Shown: positions 17,199-26,148, counted from the first letter of the stretch. The stretch: DNA of 64,000 bases from CAYVHU01 sp964451415 (GCA_964451415.1 CAYVHU010000009.1:1-64000), one strand, 5' to 3'. Notes: a model not told the origin generated them from the letters alone. A program made the numbers and translations.

Positions 17199-18038
17199 TC
17201 AACCGAAGCGGCCTGTGACGTACTCGGTGGTTTTCTTTTGCGCGGGGTTGGAAAATATCTTTTCCGTGGCGTCGAATTCAATGAGCTTGCCCAAGTACAT
17301 GAACGCCGTGTAATCGGACGTCCGCGCCGCCTGTTGTAAATTGTGCGTCACGACGGCAATGCAAAAATCGTCCGCAAGGTCGGAAATGAGTTCCTCAATA
17401 TGCGCAGTTGAAATCGGATCCAGGGCGGACGCCGGTTCATCCATCAGCAACACGCTGGGCCGAATGGCAATGGCCCGCGCAATACACAAACGTTGTTGCT
17501 GACCGCCCGACAGGCTCAGTCCGCTACGTTTGAGTTTGTCTTTGACCTCATCCCAAAGGGCCGCACGGCGCAATGCTTCTTCCACCCGGTCACGCATGTC
17601 CGATGCCGATAACTTTTCATGCAGACGGATGCCAAAGGCGATATTTTCGAAAATCGTCATGGGAAACGGCGTCGGTTGCTGAAAAACCATACCGATTTGC
17701 GCACGCAACTGGTCGATATGAACGTTGTTGGACAGGATGTCCACGCCATCGAGAAGAATTTCTCCGACAGCGCGCTGACCAGGATACTGAGCATAAATGC
17801 GGTTCAGCGTCCGCAGCAAGGTGGACTTGCCGCATCCCGATGGCCCGATAAATGCGGTAACCTTCTTATCGCGCAAGACTAGGGAAACGTCCGTGAGAGC
17901 CTCAAAGTCATCATAATAAAAATACAGGTTTTTAACCGACAATTTTTCATTCTGCTCAACGTCCCTTCCCTTTTCTTGCAAGGAAACGTTGACGTTTAGC
18001 GTTTCGGAAAGTGCGCTGTCATTTAGCATAACCATCAC
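17199..18038 (-). CDS. pstB: Phosphate ABC transporter ATP-binding protein PstB
   Basis: A 279-residue ATPase of the high-affinity phosphate importer. Walker A GPSGCGKST is at residues 65-73, the signature LSGGQQQRLCIARA follows, and Walker B is VLLMDEPASALDP, the last two residues being family typical. The first 35 residues are a polar extension longer than in E. coli PstB. The GTG at 18038 and the ATG at 18035 are both possible and lie behind AGAGGA within the pstA end. It is the last gene of pstSCAB; no phoU follows, because the next gene is convergent. Confidence 0.96.
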   Translation of the reverse strand: MMVMLNDSALSETLNVNVSLQEKGRDVEQNEKLSVKNLYFYYDDFEALTDVSLVLRDKKVTAFIGPSGCGKSTLLRTLNRIYAQYPGQRAVGEILLDGVDILSNNVHIDQLRAQIGMVFQQPTPFPMTIFENIAFGIRLHEKLSASDMRDRVEEALRRAALWDEVKDKLKRSGLSLSGGQQQRLCIARAIAIRPSVLLMDEPASALDPISTAHIEELISDLADDFCIAVVTHNLQQAARTSDYTAFMYLGKLIEFDATEKIFSNPAQKKTTEYVTGRFG

Positions 18039-18887
18039 TCATATCCTCTTTGAGGAGTGGCCGCGCACGGCGATGAGCCTGGCGGTAATGTTAATGAAAA
18101 GAACGGCGGTCGTAATCAACAAGGCACCAGCCCACGCCAACGTTTGCCAGTCAGCATAGGGGCTGAGTGCGTACTGAAATATGACAACGGGCAAATTGGC
18201 CATCGGCGCGTTCAGGTTCGTGCTCCAAAACTGGTTGTTGAGTGCCGTAAAGAGCAACGGCGCCGTTTCGCCGCTGATCCTGGCAAGAGCCAGCAGAACC
18301 CCGGTTAAAATGCCGTTTTTCGCGGAACGGTACGAAATACTGACGATCATACGCCACCGCGGCGACCCCAGAGCGCTCGCGGCTTCGCGCAAACGGTCGG
18401 AAACCAGGGAAAGACTGTCTTGAGTGGTGCGTACAATCACGGGTAAAGCAACAACCGCGAGCGCCACCGTACCTGCCCAAGCGGAAAAATGCCCCATGGG
18501 AACGACCATCAGTTCGTAGACGAACATGCCGACGATAATTGAGGGAGCGCTTAATAAAATATCGTTGATAAAGCGAGCGGCTTCACCAAGTTTGCTGTTT
18601 TGCGCATACTCCGCCAGATACGTCCCGGCAAGAATGCCCAGCGGGGCGGCGATCAAAATCGCCATACCGTTCATCAGAATACTTCCGAAAATAGCATTCG
18701 CCAACCCGCCACTGGACCCCGGCGGAGGGGTGTTTTGCACAAAGAGAATGAGATTGAGATCGGTGACCCCGTTCTTAACGAGCGTCCATAAAATGACGGC
18801 CAGCCAAAACAAGCCGAAAATGGCCGCCGCGACGGCGAAGGCACGGGCGAAACCGTCGACGAGCCTTCGTTTCACGTAAATATTCAC
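18039..18887 (-). CDS. pstA: Phosphate ABC transporter permease PstA
   Basis: A 282-residue inner-membrane permease with about six hydrophobic segments and the ABC permease coupling loop around EAASALGSPRWRMIV. It forms the phosphate channel with PstC. It lies 5 nt downstream of pstC and directly abuts pstB, so the three are one transcript. The first predicted helix is at about residues 15-37, and the N-terminus is cytoplasmic and positively charged (MNIYVKRRLVDG). Confidence 0.95.
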   Translation of the reverse strand: MNIYVKRRLVDGFARAFAVAAAIFGLFWLAVILWTLVKNGVTDLNLILFVQNTPPPGSSGGLANAIFGSILMNGMAILIAAPLGILAGTYLAEYAQNSKLGEAARFINDILLSAPSIIVGMFVYELMVVPMGHFSAWAGTVALAVVALPVIVRTTQDSLSLVSDRLREAASALGSPRWRMIVSISYRSAKNGILTGVLLALARISGETAPLLFTALNNQFWSTNLNAPMANLPVVIFQYALSPYADWQTLAWAGALLITTAVLFINITARLIAVRGHSSKRI

Positions 18888-18892
18888 AAACT

Positions 18893-19882
18893 CTACCCCT
18901 CTGCCTTCTTGATACGGTGGAGCATATAACGGGCGAACGTCAAAACGATGAAGGTAATGACGAACAAGATCAGCCCTAAGGCGAACAGCGATGAGGTGTA
19001 GATATCCGTTGTCGCTTCCGTGAACTCATTGGCGATCGAAGCCGAAATCGTGGTTCCGGGCGCAAGAATTGAGGTTCCGATTCGCGTTGCGTTGCCGATC
19101 ACAAAGGTAACCGCCATGGTTTCCCCCAACGCACGCCCCAATCCCAACATGACCGCCCCCAGGATACCGATCTTGGAATAAGGGATGACGACCTTCCACA
19201 CGACCTCGGTGGTGACGGCCCCCAGGGCGTAGGCCGATTCACGTTGCAGCGATGGAACGGTGAGAAAAACGTCGCGCGTGACCGAGGTAATAAAAGGCAG
19301 GACCATGATCGCCAGAACCAGCCCCGCCGTTAAAATGCCGATGCCGTAGGGCGGCCCTTGAAACAAGGCCCCGATCCCCGGAATATCGCCCAGATTATTG
19401 ATCAGAAAGGGTTGTACATACTTTTGCATGTACGGGGCCAAAACGAAAAGCCCCCAGATACCATAAATAATGCTGGGAATACCGGCCAGAAGTTCGATCG
19501 TAATGCCCAGCGGGCGACGCAGCCGATCGGGACATAACTCGGTCAAAAAAATGGCAATGCCGATGCTGACCGGCACACCGATAATCATGGCAATGAACGC
19601 CGTTTCCAACGTTCCCACGATGGCCGCAGCCGCGCCAAACTGGCCCGTTACGGGGTTCCACACCTCGCGGATGATAAAACCGAACCCGAATTTATGAAAA
19701 GCGGGAGCCGCCCCGATGGACAGCGTATATATGACACCGATCAACACCAACATAACGATGATTGTCGCCGTCAAGGAGGCCCCGGAAAAAAAACCTCCCA
19801 TCCAGGAGATCCGTTGGCGGGATGTCTGTTGAGAGGAACCGACGGTGGCTATGGTGGTGGGGGTGTTTCCAACGCCGCTCAT
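18893..19882 (-). CDS. pstC: Phosphate ABC transporter permease PstC
   Basis: A 329-residue inner-membrane permease. A polar N-terminal tail of about 30 residues precedes the first helix (about 33-57), and the EAA-type loop is seen in SAYALGAVTTEVVWKVVIPYS. Typical PstC features such as IAIFLTELCP and ELLAGIPSIIYGIWGLFVLAP are present. It pairs with PstA. It is separated from pstS by 279 nt that hold a strong hairpin, which fits lower expression of pstCAB than of pstS. Confidence 0.95.
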   Translation of the reverse strand: MSGVGNTPTTIATVGSSQQTSRQRISWMGGFFSGASLTATIIVMLVLIGVIYTLSIGAAPAFHKFGFGFIIREVWNPVTGQFGAAAAIVGTLETAFIAMIIGVPVSIGIAIFLTELCPDRLRRPLGITIELLAGIPSIIYGIWGLFVLAPYMQKYVQPFLINNLGDIPGIGALFQGPPYGIGILTAGLVLAIMVLPFITSVTRDVFLTVPSLQRESAYALGAVTTEVVWKVVIPYSKIGILGAVMLGLGRALGETMAVTFVIGNATRIGTSILAPGTTISASIANEFTEATTDIYTSSLFALGLILFVITFIVLTFARYMLHRIKKAEG

Positions 19883-20124
19883 GCGTCAAATCCAAACTTT
19901 GAGAGCATTATCACGTACATCATCGCGTGCATAGTGCGGGGATCCATCTTCCATCAATGGGAGCTTTATAGCATAAAGTGCGCTTCATTTATACTACGCA
20001 AGCCCCTTGCCCAATAAAACGTTCTTCCTGCAGAAGCCCTTTTTATGAAACTTGAAATCAAAGCGCAGCGCGCGTGAACATAAGAGATTTTCCTCACGAT
20101 TTTATGACACACAAATAAGGATGC

Positions 20125-20150
20125 CGCCGAACGCGTCTGAGCGTTCGGCG
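20125..20150 (-). promoter_or_regulatory. Perfect 10-bp stem-loop between pstS and pstC
   Basis: CGCCGAACGC and GCGTTCGGCG pair perfectly around a 6-nt loop, 11 nt after the pstS stop on the minus strand. No U-run follows, so it is more likely an RNA-stabilising or partial-termination hairpin that raises pstS over pstCAB than a full terminator. The rest of the 279-nt gap shows nothing I can assign. Confidence 0.6.
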
Positions 20151-20161
20151 ACGAAGGTGAC

Positions 20162-21217
20162 TTAGCGAAAGGCCAAAGGATTGCCGTTGGCGTCTTTAAT
20201 ATCGTCCGTCCAGGTCTTCTCAACCATTTTAACGACACTTGCGGGCATCGGAATGTAATCCAGTTCCGCAGCCGCGGCGCCACCGTTATGGTAAGCCCAT
20301 TCGAAGAACTTCAAGGCTGCCGAAGAGGCCTTCGCATCGACGGGCTTTTTGTACATCAAGATGAAGCTCGCCGCTGTGATCGGCCAGCTCTTCGCACCCG
20401 GCTGATCGGTCAGGATCAAACGATACCCCGGCGCATTCGCCCAGTCCGCATTGGCCGCCGCCGATTGAAAGGCAACGCTGGTCGGGGACACGATTTTACC
20501 GTCCGCGTTTTTCATTTTGGTGTAGGTCAGATTGTTCTGCAAGGCGTAGGCATATTCAACGTAACCAACGGAATTGGTGGTCTGCTTGACCATGTTGGCG
20601 ACGCCTTCGTTGCCCTTGGCGCCGATGCCGACGGGCCACTGAACCGAGGTATCGGAACCGATGTCTTTCTTCCAGCTACCGCTGACCTTGACCAGATAGT
20701 TGGTGAAGTTGAAGGTCGTGCCCGAACCGTCGGAACGGTGCACAACGGCGATCGCAGTCGACGGCATGTTGAGGCCGGGATTGAGGGCTTCAATCGCGTC
20801 ATCATTCCACTTGGTCACTTTACCCTGGAAGATGTCGGCAAGGGTCTTCCCGTCAAGCACGATCTGGCCGGATTTAAATCCTTCGAGATTGACGATCGGC
20901 ACGATGCCACCCATGATCATGGGGAACTGCGAAAGGCCGTACTTGTTCAGCATATCGATTTTCAGCGGCTTGTCCGAAGCCCCAAAAGTCACGACCTTGG
21001 CTTTGATCAGCTTGATGCCGCCCCCCGAACCAATCGACTGGTAGTTCAAGCTGTTGCCTGTTTTCGCCTGATAAGCCTGAGCCCACTTGGCATAAATCGG
21101 ATAGGGGAAAGTGGCCCCGGCACCGGAAATCTGGCCGGCGTAGGCGGCCGTTGCGCTTACCGCGACGCCGATGGCGACGGCGACGGCGCGCGTAAAGTTG
21201 GATTTTAACACGTTCAC
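20162..21217 (-). CDS. pstS: Periplasmic phosphate-binding protein PstS
   Basis: A 351-residue secreted protein with a signal peptide (residues 1-27, cleavage after AYA). The mature N-terminus QISGAGATFPYPIYAKWAQ and the phosphate-contact stretches (GSGGGIK, HRSDGSGTTFNFTNYL) are standard for PstS. It captures phosphate for the PstCAB importer. Ribosome site GAAAGGAAA lies upstream of the ATG at 21217. It is the first gene of pstSCAB and is preceded by a Pho box 178 nt upstream, so induction by PhoB under phosphate limitation is expected. Confidence 0.96.
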   Translation of the reverse strand: MNVLKSNFTRAVAVAIGVAVSATAAYAGQISGAGATFPYPIYAKWAQAYQAKTGNSLNYQSIGSGGGIKLIKAKVVTFGASDKPLKIDMLNKYGLSQFPMIMGGIVPIVNLEGFKSGQIVLDGKTLADIFQGKVTKWNDDAIEALNPGLNMPSTAIAVVHRSDGSGTTFNFTNYLVKVSGSWKKDIGSDTSVQWPVGIGAKGNEGVANMVKQTTNSVGYVEYAYALQNNLTYTKMKNADGKIVSPTSVAFQSAAANADWANAPGYRLILTDQPGAKSWPITAASFILMYKKPVDAKASSAALKFFEWAYHNGGAAAAELDYIPMPASVVKMVEKTWTDDIKDANGNPLAFR

Positions 21218-21283
21218 GAGAGGTTTCCTTTCTCATTCCCAAAACACTAAGGGAAGAGTTCCCAAGACATAAAAAGACATCAC

Positions 21284-21305
21284 AAAAACACCTCCCACAC
21301 GGAGG
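21284..21305 (-). terminator. Terminator-like hairpin in the pstS leader
   Basis: On the minus strand CCTCC-GTGTG-GGAGG is followed by TGTTTTTG. It lies between the Pho box and the pstS start, so it could act as an attenuator; the 5-bp stem is short. Confidence 0.35.
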
Positions 21306-21394
21306 GGGAACTCTCCTTTAGGTCAAACACAGCCCGCACTCGAAGCAACAAAACATTCGAGTCTGCAAGGACATGCTATCTATCGCGCGTGTTC

Positions 21395-21412
21395 GTAACA
21401 GTTTTATTGCAA
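21395..21412 (-). promoter_or_regulatory. Pho box (PhoB site) upstream of pstS
   Basis: The minus strand reads TTGCAATAAAACTGTTAC, close to the Pho box consensus CTGTCAT-AAAA-CTGTCAC with its two direct repeats separated by A/T. Possible -10 hexamers GATAGA (21379-21384) and TAGCAT (21373-21378) lie 10 and 16 nt downstream. The site is 178 nt ahead of pstS. Around it, from 21413 to 21567, I see no gene. Confidence 0.65.
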
Positions 21413-21567
21413 TTTCACGGATTTGTGTTCCGGCCTCCGCGACAATGTCGGAAAGCTTGTCAAGAATAAGTGCTATGATCTTGATGTTAAATGTATTTTT
21501 AACATAATCGGGGCGACCCTGAACGGGTTTATATTTTTATAAAAAAGGGTTCCCGTACAGCCCTGCC

Positions 21568-22437
21568 TCAACCGTTTTGCGACAACCGGCGGATCAGGCT
21601 GGAGGTATCCCAGCGCCCCCCTCCCATGGCCTGGACATCCTTGTAAAACTGGTCCACCAAGGCCGTCACCGGCAGGGACGCACCAACCCTGTCCGCTTCC
21701 GCCAGAACGATATTCAAATCCTTGCGCATCCAATCCACGGCGAAACCGAATTCAAACTCATCGTTGACCATGGTTTCACCGCGGTTGTCCATTTGCCACG
21801 ACTGCGCCGCCCCCTTGGAAATGACATCCAGGACCAATTCAGCGTCCAAACCCGCTTTGATTGAAAAATGGATCGCTTCGCTAAGAGCTTGCAAAAGACC
21901 TGCGATACAAGCCTGATTCGCCATTTTCGTAAGCTGCCCGCTACCCACCGGTCCCATCAAAGTGACCGCACGGGCAAAATTGTCGATCATCGGCTTGGCA
22001 CGCGCGAAAACATCCGGCTCCCCGCCGCACATCACGCTCAGTGCGCCGTTGACCGCGCCGGCCTCGCCGCCGGAAACCGGCGCGTCGATAAAATGAAGGC
22101 CACGCTTGCGCCCCTCAGCAGCCAGTTCGCACGCAACACGGGCCGAAGCCGTCGTGTTATCAACTAAGATTGCCCCCTTTTCCATACCCGCAAACGCGCC
22201 ATCAGACCCCAAAATCACGCTGCGCAAATCGCGATCGTCGCCAACGCAGGAGAATACGATTTTCGCACCCTTCGCGGCTTCGCGCGGTGTTGCCGCTGCA
22301 TGACCATGGTGTGCACTGACCCAAGCGTCGGCCTTGGCCGCGGTGCGATTATAGACGGTAAGCTTGTGCCCCGCGTTTTGCAGGTGTCCCGCCATGTGAT
22401 AGCCCATAACGCCAAGGCCAAGGAATGCCGCTTTCAT
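21568..22437 (-). CDS. NAD(P)-dependent beta-hydroxyacid dehydrogenase (3-hydroxyisobutyrate dehydrogenase family)
   Basis: A 289-residue oxidoreductase. The N-terminal Rossmann motif GLGVMG is at residues 7-12, the substrate motif DAPVSGGEAGA at 119-129 and the catalytic lysine is K171 in KMANQ. The family includes 3-hydroxyisobutyrate, tartronate-semialdehyde and related dehydrogenases; the exact substrate cannot be read from sequence. After GLGVMG the first dinucleotide-binding acid is replaced by VYNRT, which suggests NADP preference. Its start overlaps the preceding phosphatase gene by 4 nt, indicating an operon. Confidence 0.88.
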   Translation of the reverse strand: MKAAFLGLGVMGYHMAGHLQNAGHKLTVYNRTAAKADAWVSAHHGHAAATPREAAKGAKIVFSCVGDDRDLRSVILGSDGAFAGMEKGAILVDNTTASARVACELAAEGRKRGLHFIDAPVSGGEAGAVNGALSVMCGGEPDVFARAKPMIDNFARAVTLMGPVGSGQLTKMANQACIAGLLQALSEAIHFSIKAGLDAELVLDVISKGAAQSWQMDNRGETMVNDEFEFGFAVDWMRKDLNIVLAEADRVGASLPVTALVDQFYKDVQAMGGGRWDTSSLIRRLSQNG

Positions 22438-23330
22438 GTCCGTTTCTCCAAACCGTTTTCGTCAGAGGAATCTGAAAATAGCCGCTCAAGGGCACCGAAG
22501 GTCGCCGCGTCGGGGGCGATCAAAAGCTGCTTCGCGCGCATCCCCGCGCCATGGCGCACAGAACGCGGAGAATAAGGAAGCCCCGCGTTCAATGTCCGCG
22601 CGGTGCCACCCGCTTCCGCCACCATCAAGGTCCCTGCCGCATGATCCCATGGCCATAAATTCCCACCATAAAGGGCGAAGTTAAGCTTTCCTGAGATCAG
22701 GTCCATATATTCACGCCCCACGCAGTGATAACGCACAAAATGCATGGGGGGTTTCGCTTCCTGCGGCCTTGTTTCCAAACGTTTGCGCACACCTTCGGCG
22801 ATAGAACCGCGTAGGGCTTCTATCGCCGATACATTTCGCATCGTAAGCTTTGGACCTTCATGGAGGTCCCCGTGGATTTGGCGTACACCGTGCCCTTTAC
22901 GAACGATCATGCAGATCGCACAGACCGGATCGAGAATCCACCCCAACACGGTCTCACCCTTTTCAACCAGGGCGCAGATCACCGCGAAGCACGGCTGGGC
23001 GTGCGCAAAATTATGCGTCCCGTCAAGGGGGTCGATAATCCATACCGGTTTGGCCGTGTCGAGATGATGCAGGATTTCCGGCGTTTGGTACGCGCTTTCC
23101 TCGCCAATCACGAGGCTGCCCGGCAAAATTTCCAGCAAGCCTTCGCGGATGCGCTTCTCGGCTTCCAAATCGGCCGTCGTCACCAAATCAGAAGACGTTC
23201 CTTTCGTGTGGATGTCGCTGTGTTCCAGATGGTTGAAGCGCGACATGACTTCGTCTTCTGCGACGCGGCGCAGAAGACGTTCCACGGCCGGCACCAAAGC
23301 GGCCAATACGGTGGGCTGAAGATCGTCCAT
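22434..23330 (-). CDS. Inositol monophosphatase family protein
   Basis: A 298-residue Mg-dependent phosphatase. Metal-site motifs are seen in order: GEES (about 76-79), DPLDGT (about 98-103) and WDHAAG (about 227-232). The family covers inositol-1-phosphatase, histidinol-phosphatase and 3'-nucleotidase (CysQ) activities, and sequence alone does not decide between them. It shares a 4-nt overlap with the downstream dehydrogenase gene. A small hypothetical gene lies 22 nt upstream on the same strand, so all three may be co-transcribed. Confidence 0.88.
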   Translation of the reverse strand: MDDLQPTVLAALVPAVERLLRRVAEDEVMSRFNHLEHSDIHTKGTSSDLVTTADLEAEKRIREGLLEILPGSLVIGEESAYQTPEILHHLDTAKPVWIIDPLDGTHNFAHAQPCFAVICALVEKGETVLGWILDPVCAICMIVRKGHGVRQIHGDLHEGPKLTMRNVSAIEALRGSIAEGVRKRLETRPQEAKPPMHFVRYHCVGREYMDLISGKLNFALYGGNLWPWDHAAGTLMVAEAGGTARTLNAGLPYSPRSVRHGAGMRAKQLLIAPDAATFGALERLFSDSSDENGLEKRT

Positions 23331-23352
23331 AAGCTATTGTGACTGATTAAAG

Positions 23353-23622
23353 TCACGGAAAAAAGACATTGCGCGCCCGCTTGAATCCAGCCTTGAGGGC
23401 ATCCAGATACAGATAGGTCGCTGCATCCCCCTGCCCCTTGTGCTGCATGGCGTTCGTCACGAAAACAGCGAATTCGACCGCTTCCGCTTTTCCTCTCAGG
23501 CCGTATTGCGCGGCGATTTCCATAAGCTGGTCATGGGTGGCCTTGCGCGCCATGACATTCAATTGCGTCTTCACGTCGCGGTTTTTATCACGCCATTTGC
23601 GTTGCGCTTCTGCGGTTGCCAT
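23353..23622 (-). CDS. Small conserved-looking hypothetical protein
   Basis: An 89-residue basic protein (MATAEAQRKWRDKNRDVKTQ at the start) that looks fully helical. The N-terminal KWRDKNRDVKTQLNVMARKATHD-type arrangement, a basic helix followed by an amphipathic one, could fit a DNA-binding or ribbon-helix-helix-like regulator, but no family is recognised. It starts 85 nt after the hflX stop and precedes the inositol-phosphatase gene by 22 nt on the same strand. Confidence 0.6.
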   Translation of the reverse strand: MATAEAQRKWRDKNRDVKTQLNVMARKATHDQLMEIAAQYGLRGKAEAVEFAVFVTNAMQHKGQGDAATYLYLDALKAGFKRARNVFFP

Positions 23623-23707
23623 GGACCATACCCCGATGCCGGATTGGAATCATCTTTCTACTAGTAGCGTAAGCCATAAAGGTTAACGCAATGTTGCGTA
23701 GCACACC

Positions 23708-25063
23708 TCATGGCAAGGCGTGGATGTGGCGCAAACGCGCGGCATTGGCGGGGTCTAGGCGCACCTGCAAAAGAATTTGCCCGTTTTTTTCATCGTGGCG
23801 TGAAAGCACCTCGCCGTGGGCATACACCCACGCCAGGGTTTTTCCTTCCGTGGGGGACAGTGTGAGGCGTAGCGTGACCATGGCACGGGACAAACAATCT
23901 TTCACGGCTTGCACGAACGCCTCAAGGCCCTCTCCGGTCACGGCGGAGAGCAACACCGTAGGATAATCCTTCGCACACGACACCTGATTGCGCTGGAAAG
24001 TACGATCCTCGACATTCAGAAGATCGACTTTATTCCGCACTTCAATCATGGAACCGTGCAACGCTTCGTCATCGAGACCAATGGATTCAAGAACTTCCTC
24101 GACATCGCGGGCCTGAGCTTCACTGTCTTGGTGAGAAATATCGCGCACATGGACAACCACCTGGGCCTCCAGGACCTCTTCCAAGGTCGCATGGAAGGCC
24201 TCCACCAGTTCGTGGGGGAGCTCGGAAATAAATCCCACGGTATCGGATAGAATAACGCGTTGAGCACCGGGCAATTCCAAGACGCGCATGGTTGGATCGA
24301 GGGTTGCGAACAACTGGTCCTTCGCCATCACATCGGCATGGGTCAGGCGGTTGAACAAGGTCGACTTCCCGGCGTTGGTGTAACCCACCAGAGCGACAAT
24401 GGGATACGGCGTTTTGCGCCGCGCCGCACGATGCAGTTCGCGGGTGCGTTTCACCCCTTTCAGCTGGCGCTTCAGCTTGGCGAGACGCTGGTCGATCAAA
24501 CGCCGATCGACTTCGATCTGGGTTTCACCGGGGCCGCCCATGAAACCCGCACCGCCACGTTGGCGCTCCAAGTGAGTCCACGAACGCACCAGACGAGAGC
24601 GTTGATATGTCAAATGCGCCAGATCGACTTGCAGACGCCCTTCCTTGGTGCGCGCCCGCGCGCCGAAGATTTCCAAAATGACGCCGGTGCGGTCCAGAAC
24701 CTTGCACGCCCACGCCCGTTCCAGATTGCGCTGTTGGATAGGACTGAGTTGGGTATCAACGATCACGATGGTGACGTCGCCGGCCTTGATTTCAGCATTC
24801 AGCCGATCCAAGGTCCCCTTGGCGAAGTACGTCCCGGACTTGAGCGCCGAAAGCGTCACGATCTCGCCGCCGACCACCGACAGGTCGATGGCCCGGGCAA
24901 GACCGAGGATTTCTTCGAGCTGCGCCTCCGGATCACGCAGGAAGGCTTTTTGCGTGCCGCGCACACCCGCTTTCAGGTGCGGATGAATGACCAAACATCG
25001 CGGCGCGGTGCCCGCAATGGACTCCCCGTCAGAACTTTCCCCCGCGCGTTTGGATGTAGACAT
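23708..25063 (-). CDS. hflX: Ribosome-associated GTPase HflX
   Basis: A 451-residue GTPase that splits stalled or heat-damaged ribosomes. The N-terminal HflX domain includes GTKQ-like material and TYFAKGTLDRL, a linker with QRGGAGFMGGPGETQIE-type glycine-rich sequence follows, and the G domain has G1 GYTNAGKST, G3 DTVGF and G4 NKVD. A TTG at 25075 extends the frame, but the ATG at 25063 has GAG spaced 7 nt upstream. It follows hfq by a short gap, as in most proteobacteria. Co-expression with hfq is expected. Confidence 0.94.
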   Translation of the reverse strand: MSTSKRAGESSDGESIAGTAPRCLVIHPHLKAGVRGTQKAFLRDPEAQLEEILGLARAIDLSVVGGEIVTLSALKSGTYFAKGTLDRLNAEIKAGDVTIVIVDTQLSPIQQRNLERAWACKVLDRTGVILEIFGARARTKEGRLQVDLAHLTYQRSRLVRSWTHLERQRGGAGFMGGPGETQIEVDRRLIDQRLAKLKRQLKGVKRTRELHRAARRKTPYPIVALVGYTNAGKSTLFNRLTHADVMAKDQLFATLDPTMRVLELPGAQRVILSDTVGFISELPHELVEAFHATLEEVLEAQVVVHVRDISHQDSEAQARDVEEVLESIGLDDEALHGSMIEVRNKVDLLNVEDRTFQRNQVSCAKDYPTVLLSAVTGEGLEAFVQAVKDCLSRAMVTLRLTLSPTEGKTLAWVYAHGEVLSRHDEKNGQILLQVRLDPANAARLRHIHALP

Positions 25064-25081
25064 GGGATCACTCAAGGGACG

Positions 25082-25333
25082 TCATTGCGGCGTATCGACG
25101 ACCTCGGGCTCGAACAGTTGGACCGGCGTGGACGGCATGACCGTAGAGATGGCATGTTTATACACCAGCTGGGTATGACCATCACGGCGCAACAGGACCG
25201 AAAAATTATCGAACCACGTCACAATGCCTTGAAGCTTGACGCCATTGACGAGGAAAACGGTAACAGGTGTTTTGTTTTTGCGAATGTAATTCAGAAAGAC
25301 GTCTTGAACATTCTGTGATTTTTCCGAAGCCAT
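25082..25333 (-). CDS. hfq: RNA chaperone Hfq
   Basis: An 83-residue Sm-like protein that forms a hexamer and promotes pairing of small RNAs with mRNAs. The Sm1 region (VNGVKLQGIVTWFDNFSVLL) and the Sm2 signature YKHAIST are present, as is the N-terminal QNVQDVFLNYIRKNKTPV. The C-terminal tail is short and acidic, as in other alphaproteobacteria. A -10-like TATAAC lies at 25494-25499 on the minus strand, giving a possible own promoter with a leader of about 150 nt. A candidate Hfq-type small RNA lies 15 kb away at 40250-40330. Confidence 0.97.
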   Translation of the reverse strand: MASEKSQNVQDVFLNYIRKNKTPVTVFLVNGVKLQGIVTWFDNFSVLLRRDGHTQLVYKHAISTVMPSTPVQLFEPEVVDTPQ

Positions 25334-25494
25334 GCTTGATGTCCCTGATTTTTGTCGGTTGTTATCTTCCGGTGCGCCCAGACGAAAGCCCGTCGTCTCC
25401 GCTCAAATAGTTCCATAAAACAGGCCAGATGTGGTTAGGATTTTCAACGTATCCGTTGCCCCGCAAAGGCCCCCCCAGAATGGAAAGACAGATG

Positions 25495-26148
25495 TTATAG
25501 TGTCTTGACCAGATTGGAAAGACTTTGTGCGGTTGCGAAATAAAGAGCGGGTTCGACGCCCGCGAACTCCCGTTCTCGCGGTGGGTCTTCGCGCACCAGG
25601 ACGCGAAGACAGTCCGCGTTGCGCGCGCACCTCAAGTCGATTTCGGAATCGCCGGCGAACCACACCTCCTCTGCACCCGCATAAACGCCGGGTTTAAGGG
25701 CCAGGCGGACCGGATCGGGCGCGGGTTTATCGTTGGCGGTATCGTGAGCACCGACGATCGCGGAGAAATAGCGCGTCCAGTCCAGTTGATCCACTTCGGC
25801 GCGCAGTAGCCGTCCGACCTTGTTGCTGACCACGCTCAGACAAATCCCTTCTTCCGCCAGTTCCCTCAGCGCCGTCTCCGCGCCGGGCAGCGGGCTCAGG
25901 CGCTCCAAGTGTATGGCCTCGAAATGGCGATAAAAAACTTCGCCCGCACGTTCCCACTCATCCCCGAACAAGGTGGGAAAACTGTCGCGCATGGATTTGG
26001 CGACGCGCGTCTGAATATCTTCCAGGCTCCATGGCGCCAAACCGAAGTCGCGAAATGTGGCGTTCAGGGCTTCCCGGATCACACCCCAGGAATCGACCAA
26101 GGTGTTATCCCAGTCGAAGACGATTGCTTTGGGACGCTGCAAGCTCAT
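25495..26148 (-). CDS. HAD-superfamily phosphatase (phosphoglycolate-phosphatase-like)
   Basis: A 217-residue hydrolase. Motif I is DWDNT (nucleophile D12, acid D14), motif II is SVVSNK, the Lys of motif III is in NDKPAPDP, and motif IV is FAGDSEIDLRCA. A helical cap (about residues 20-90) places it in subclass I with Gph-like enzymes. The specific phosphoester is unknown. Its start overlaps the dat stop by 4 nt, and it sits between dat and hfq in a conserved alphaproteobacterial order. Confidence 0.87.
   Translation of the reverse strand: MSLQRPKAIVFDWDNTLVDSWGVIREALNATFRDFGLAPWSLEDIQTRVAKSMRDSFPTLFGDEWERAGEVFYRHFEAIHLERLSPLPGAETALRELAEEGICLSVVSNKVGRLLRAEVDQLDWTRYFSAIVGAHDTANDKPAPDPVRLALKPGVYAGAEEVWFAGDSEIDLRCARNADCLRVLVREDPPREREFAGVEPALYFATAQSLSNLVKTL

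Noticed and set aside
20288..21208. 306-codon plus-strand frame antisense to pstS
   Set aside because: Shadow of a well-supported gene; no recognisable domain.
21480..21567. Terminator for the hydroxyacid dehydrogenase gene
   Set aside because: AT-rich repeats and a T-run are present on the minus strand, but no single stem forms cleanly next to the T-run.
24260..25318. 352-codon plus-strand frame antisense to hflX and hfq
   Set aside because: Shadow frame; both minus-strand genes are certain.
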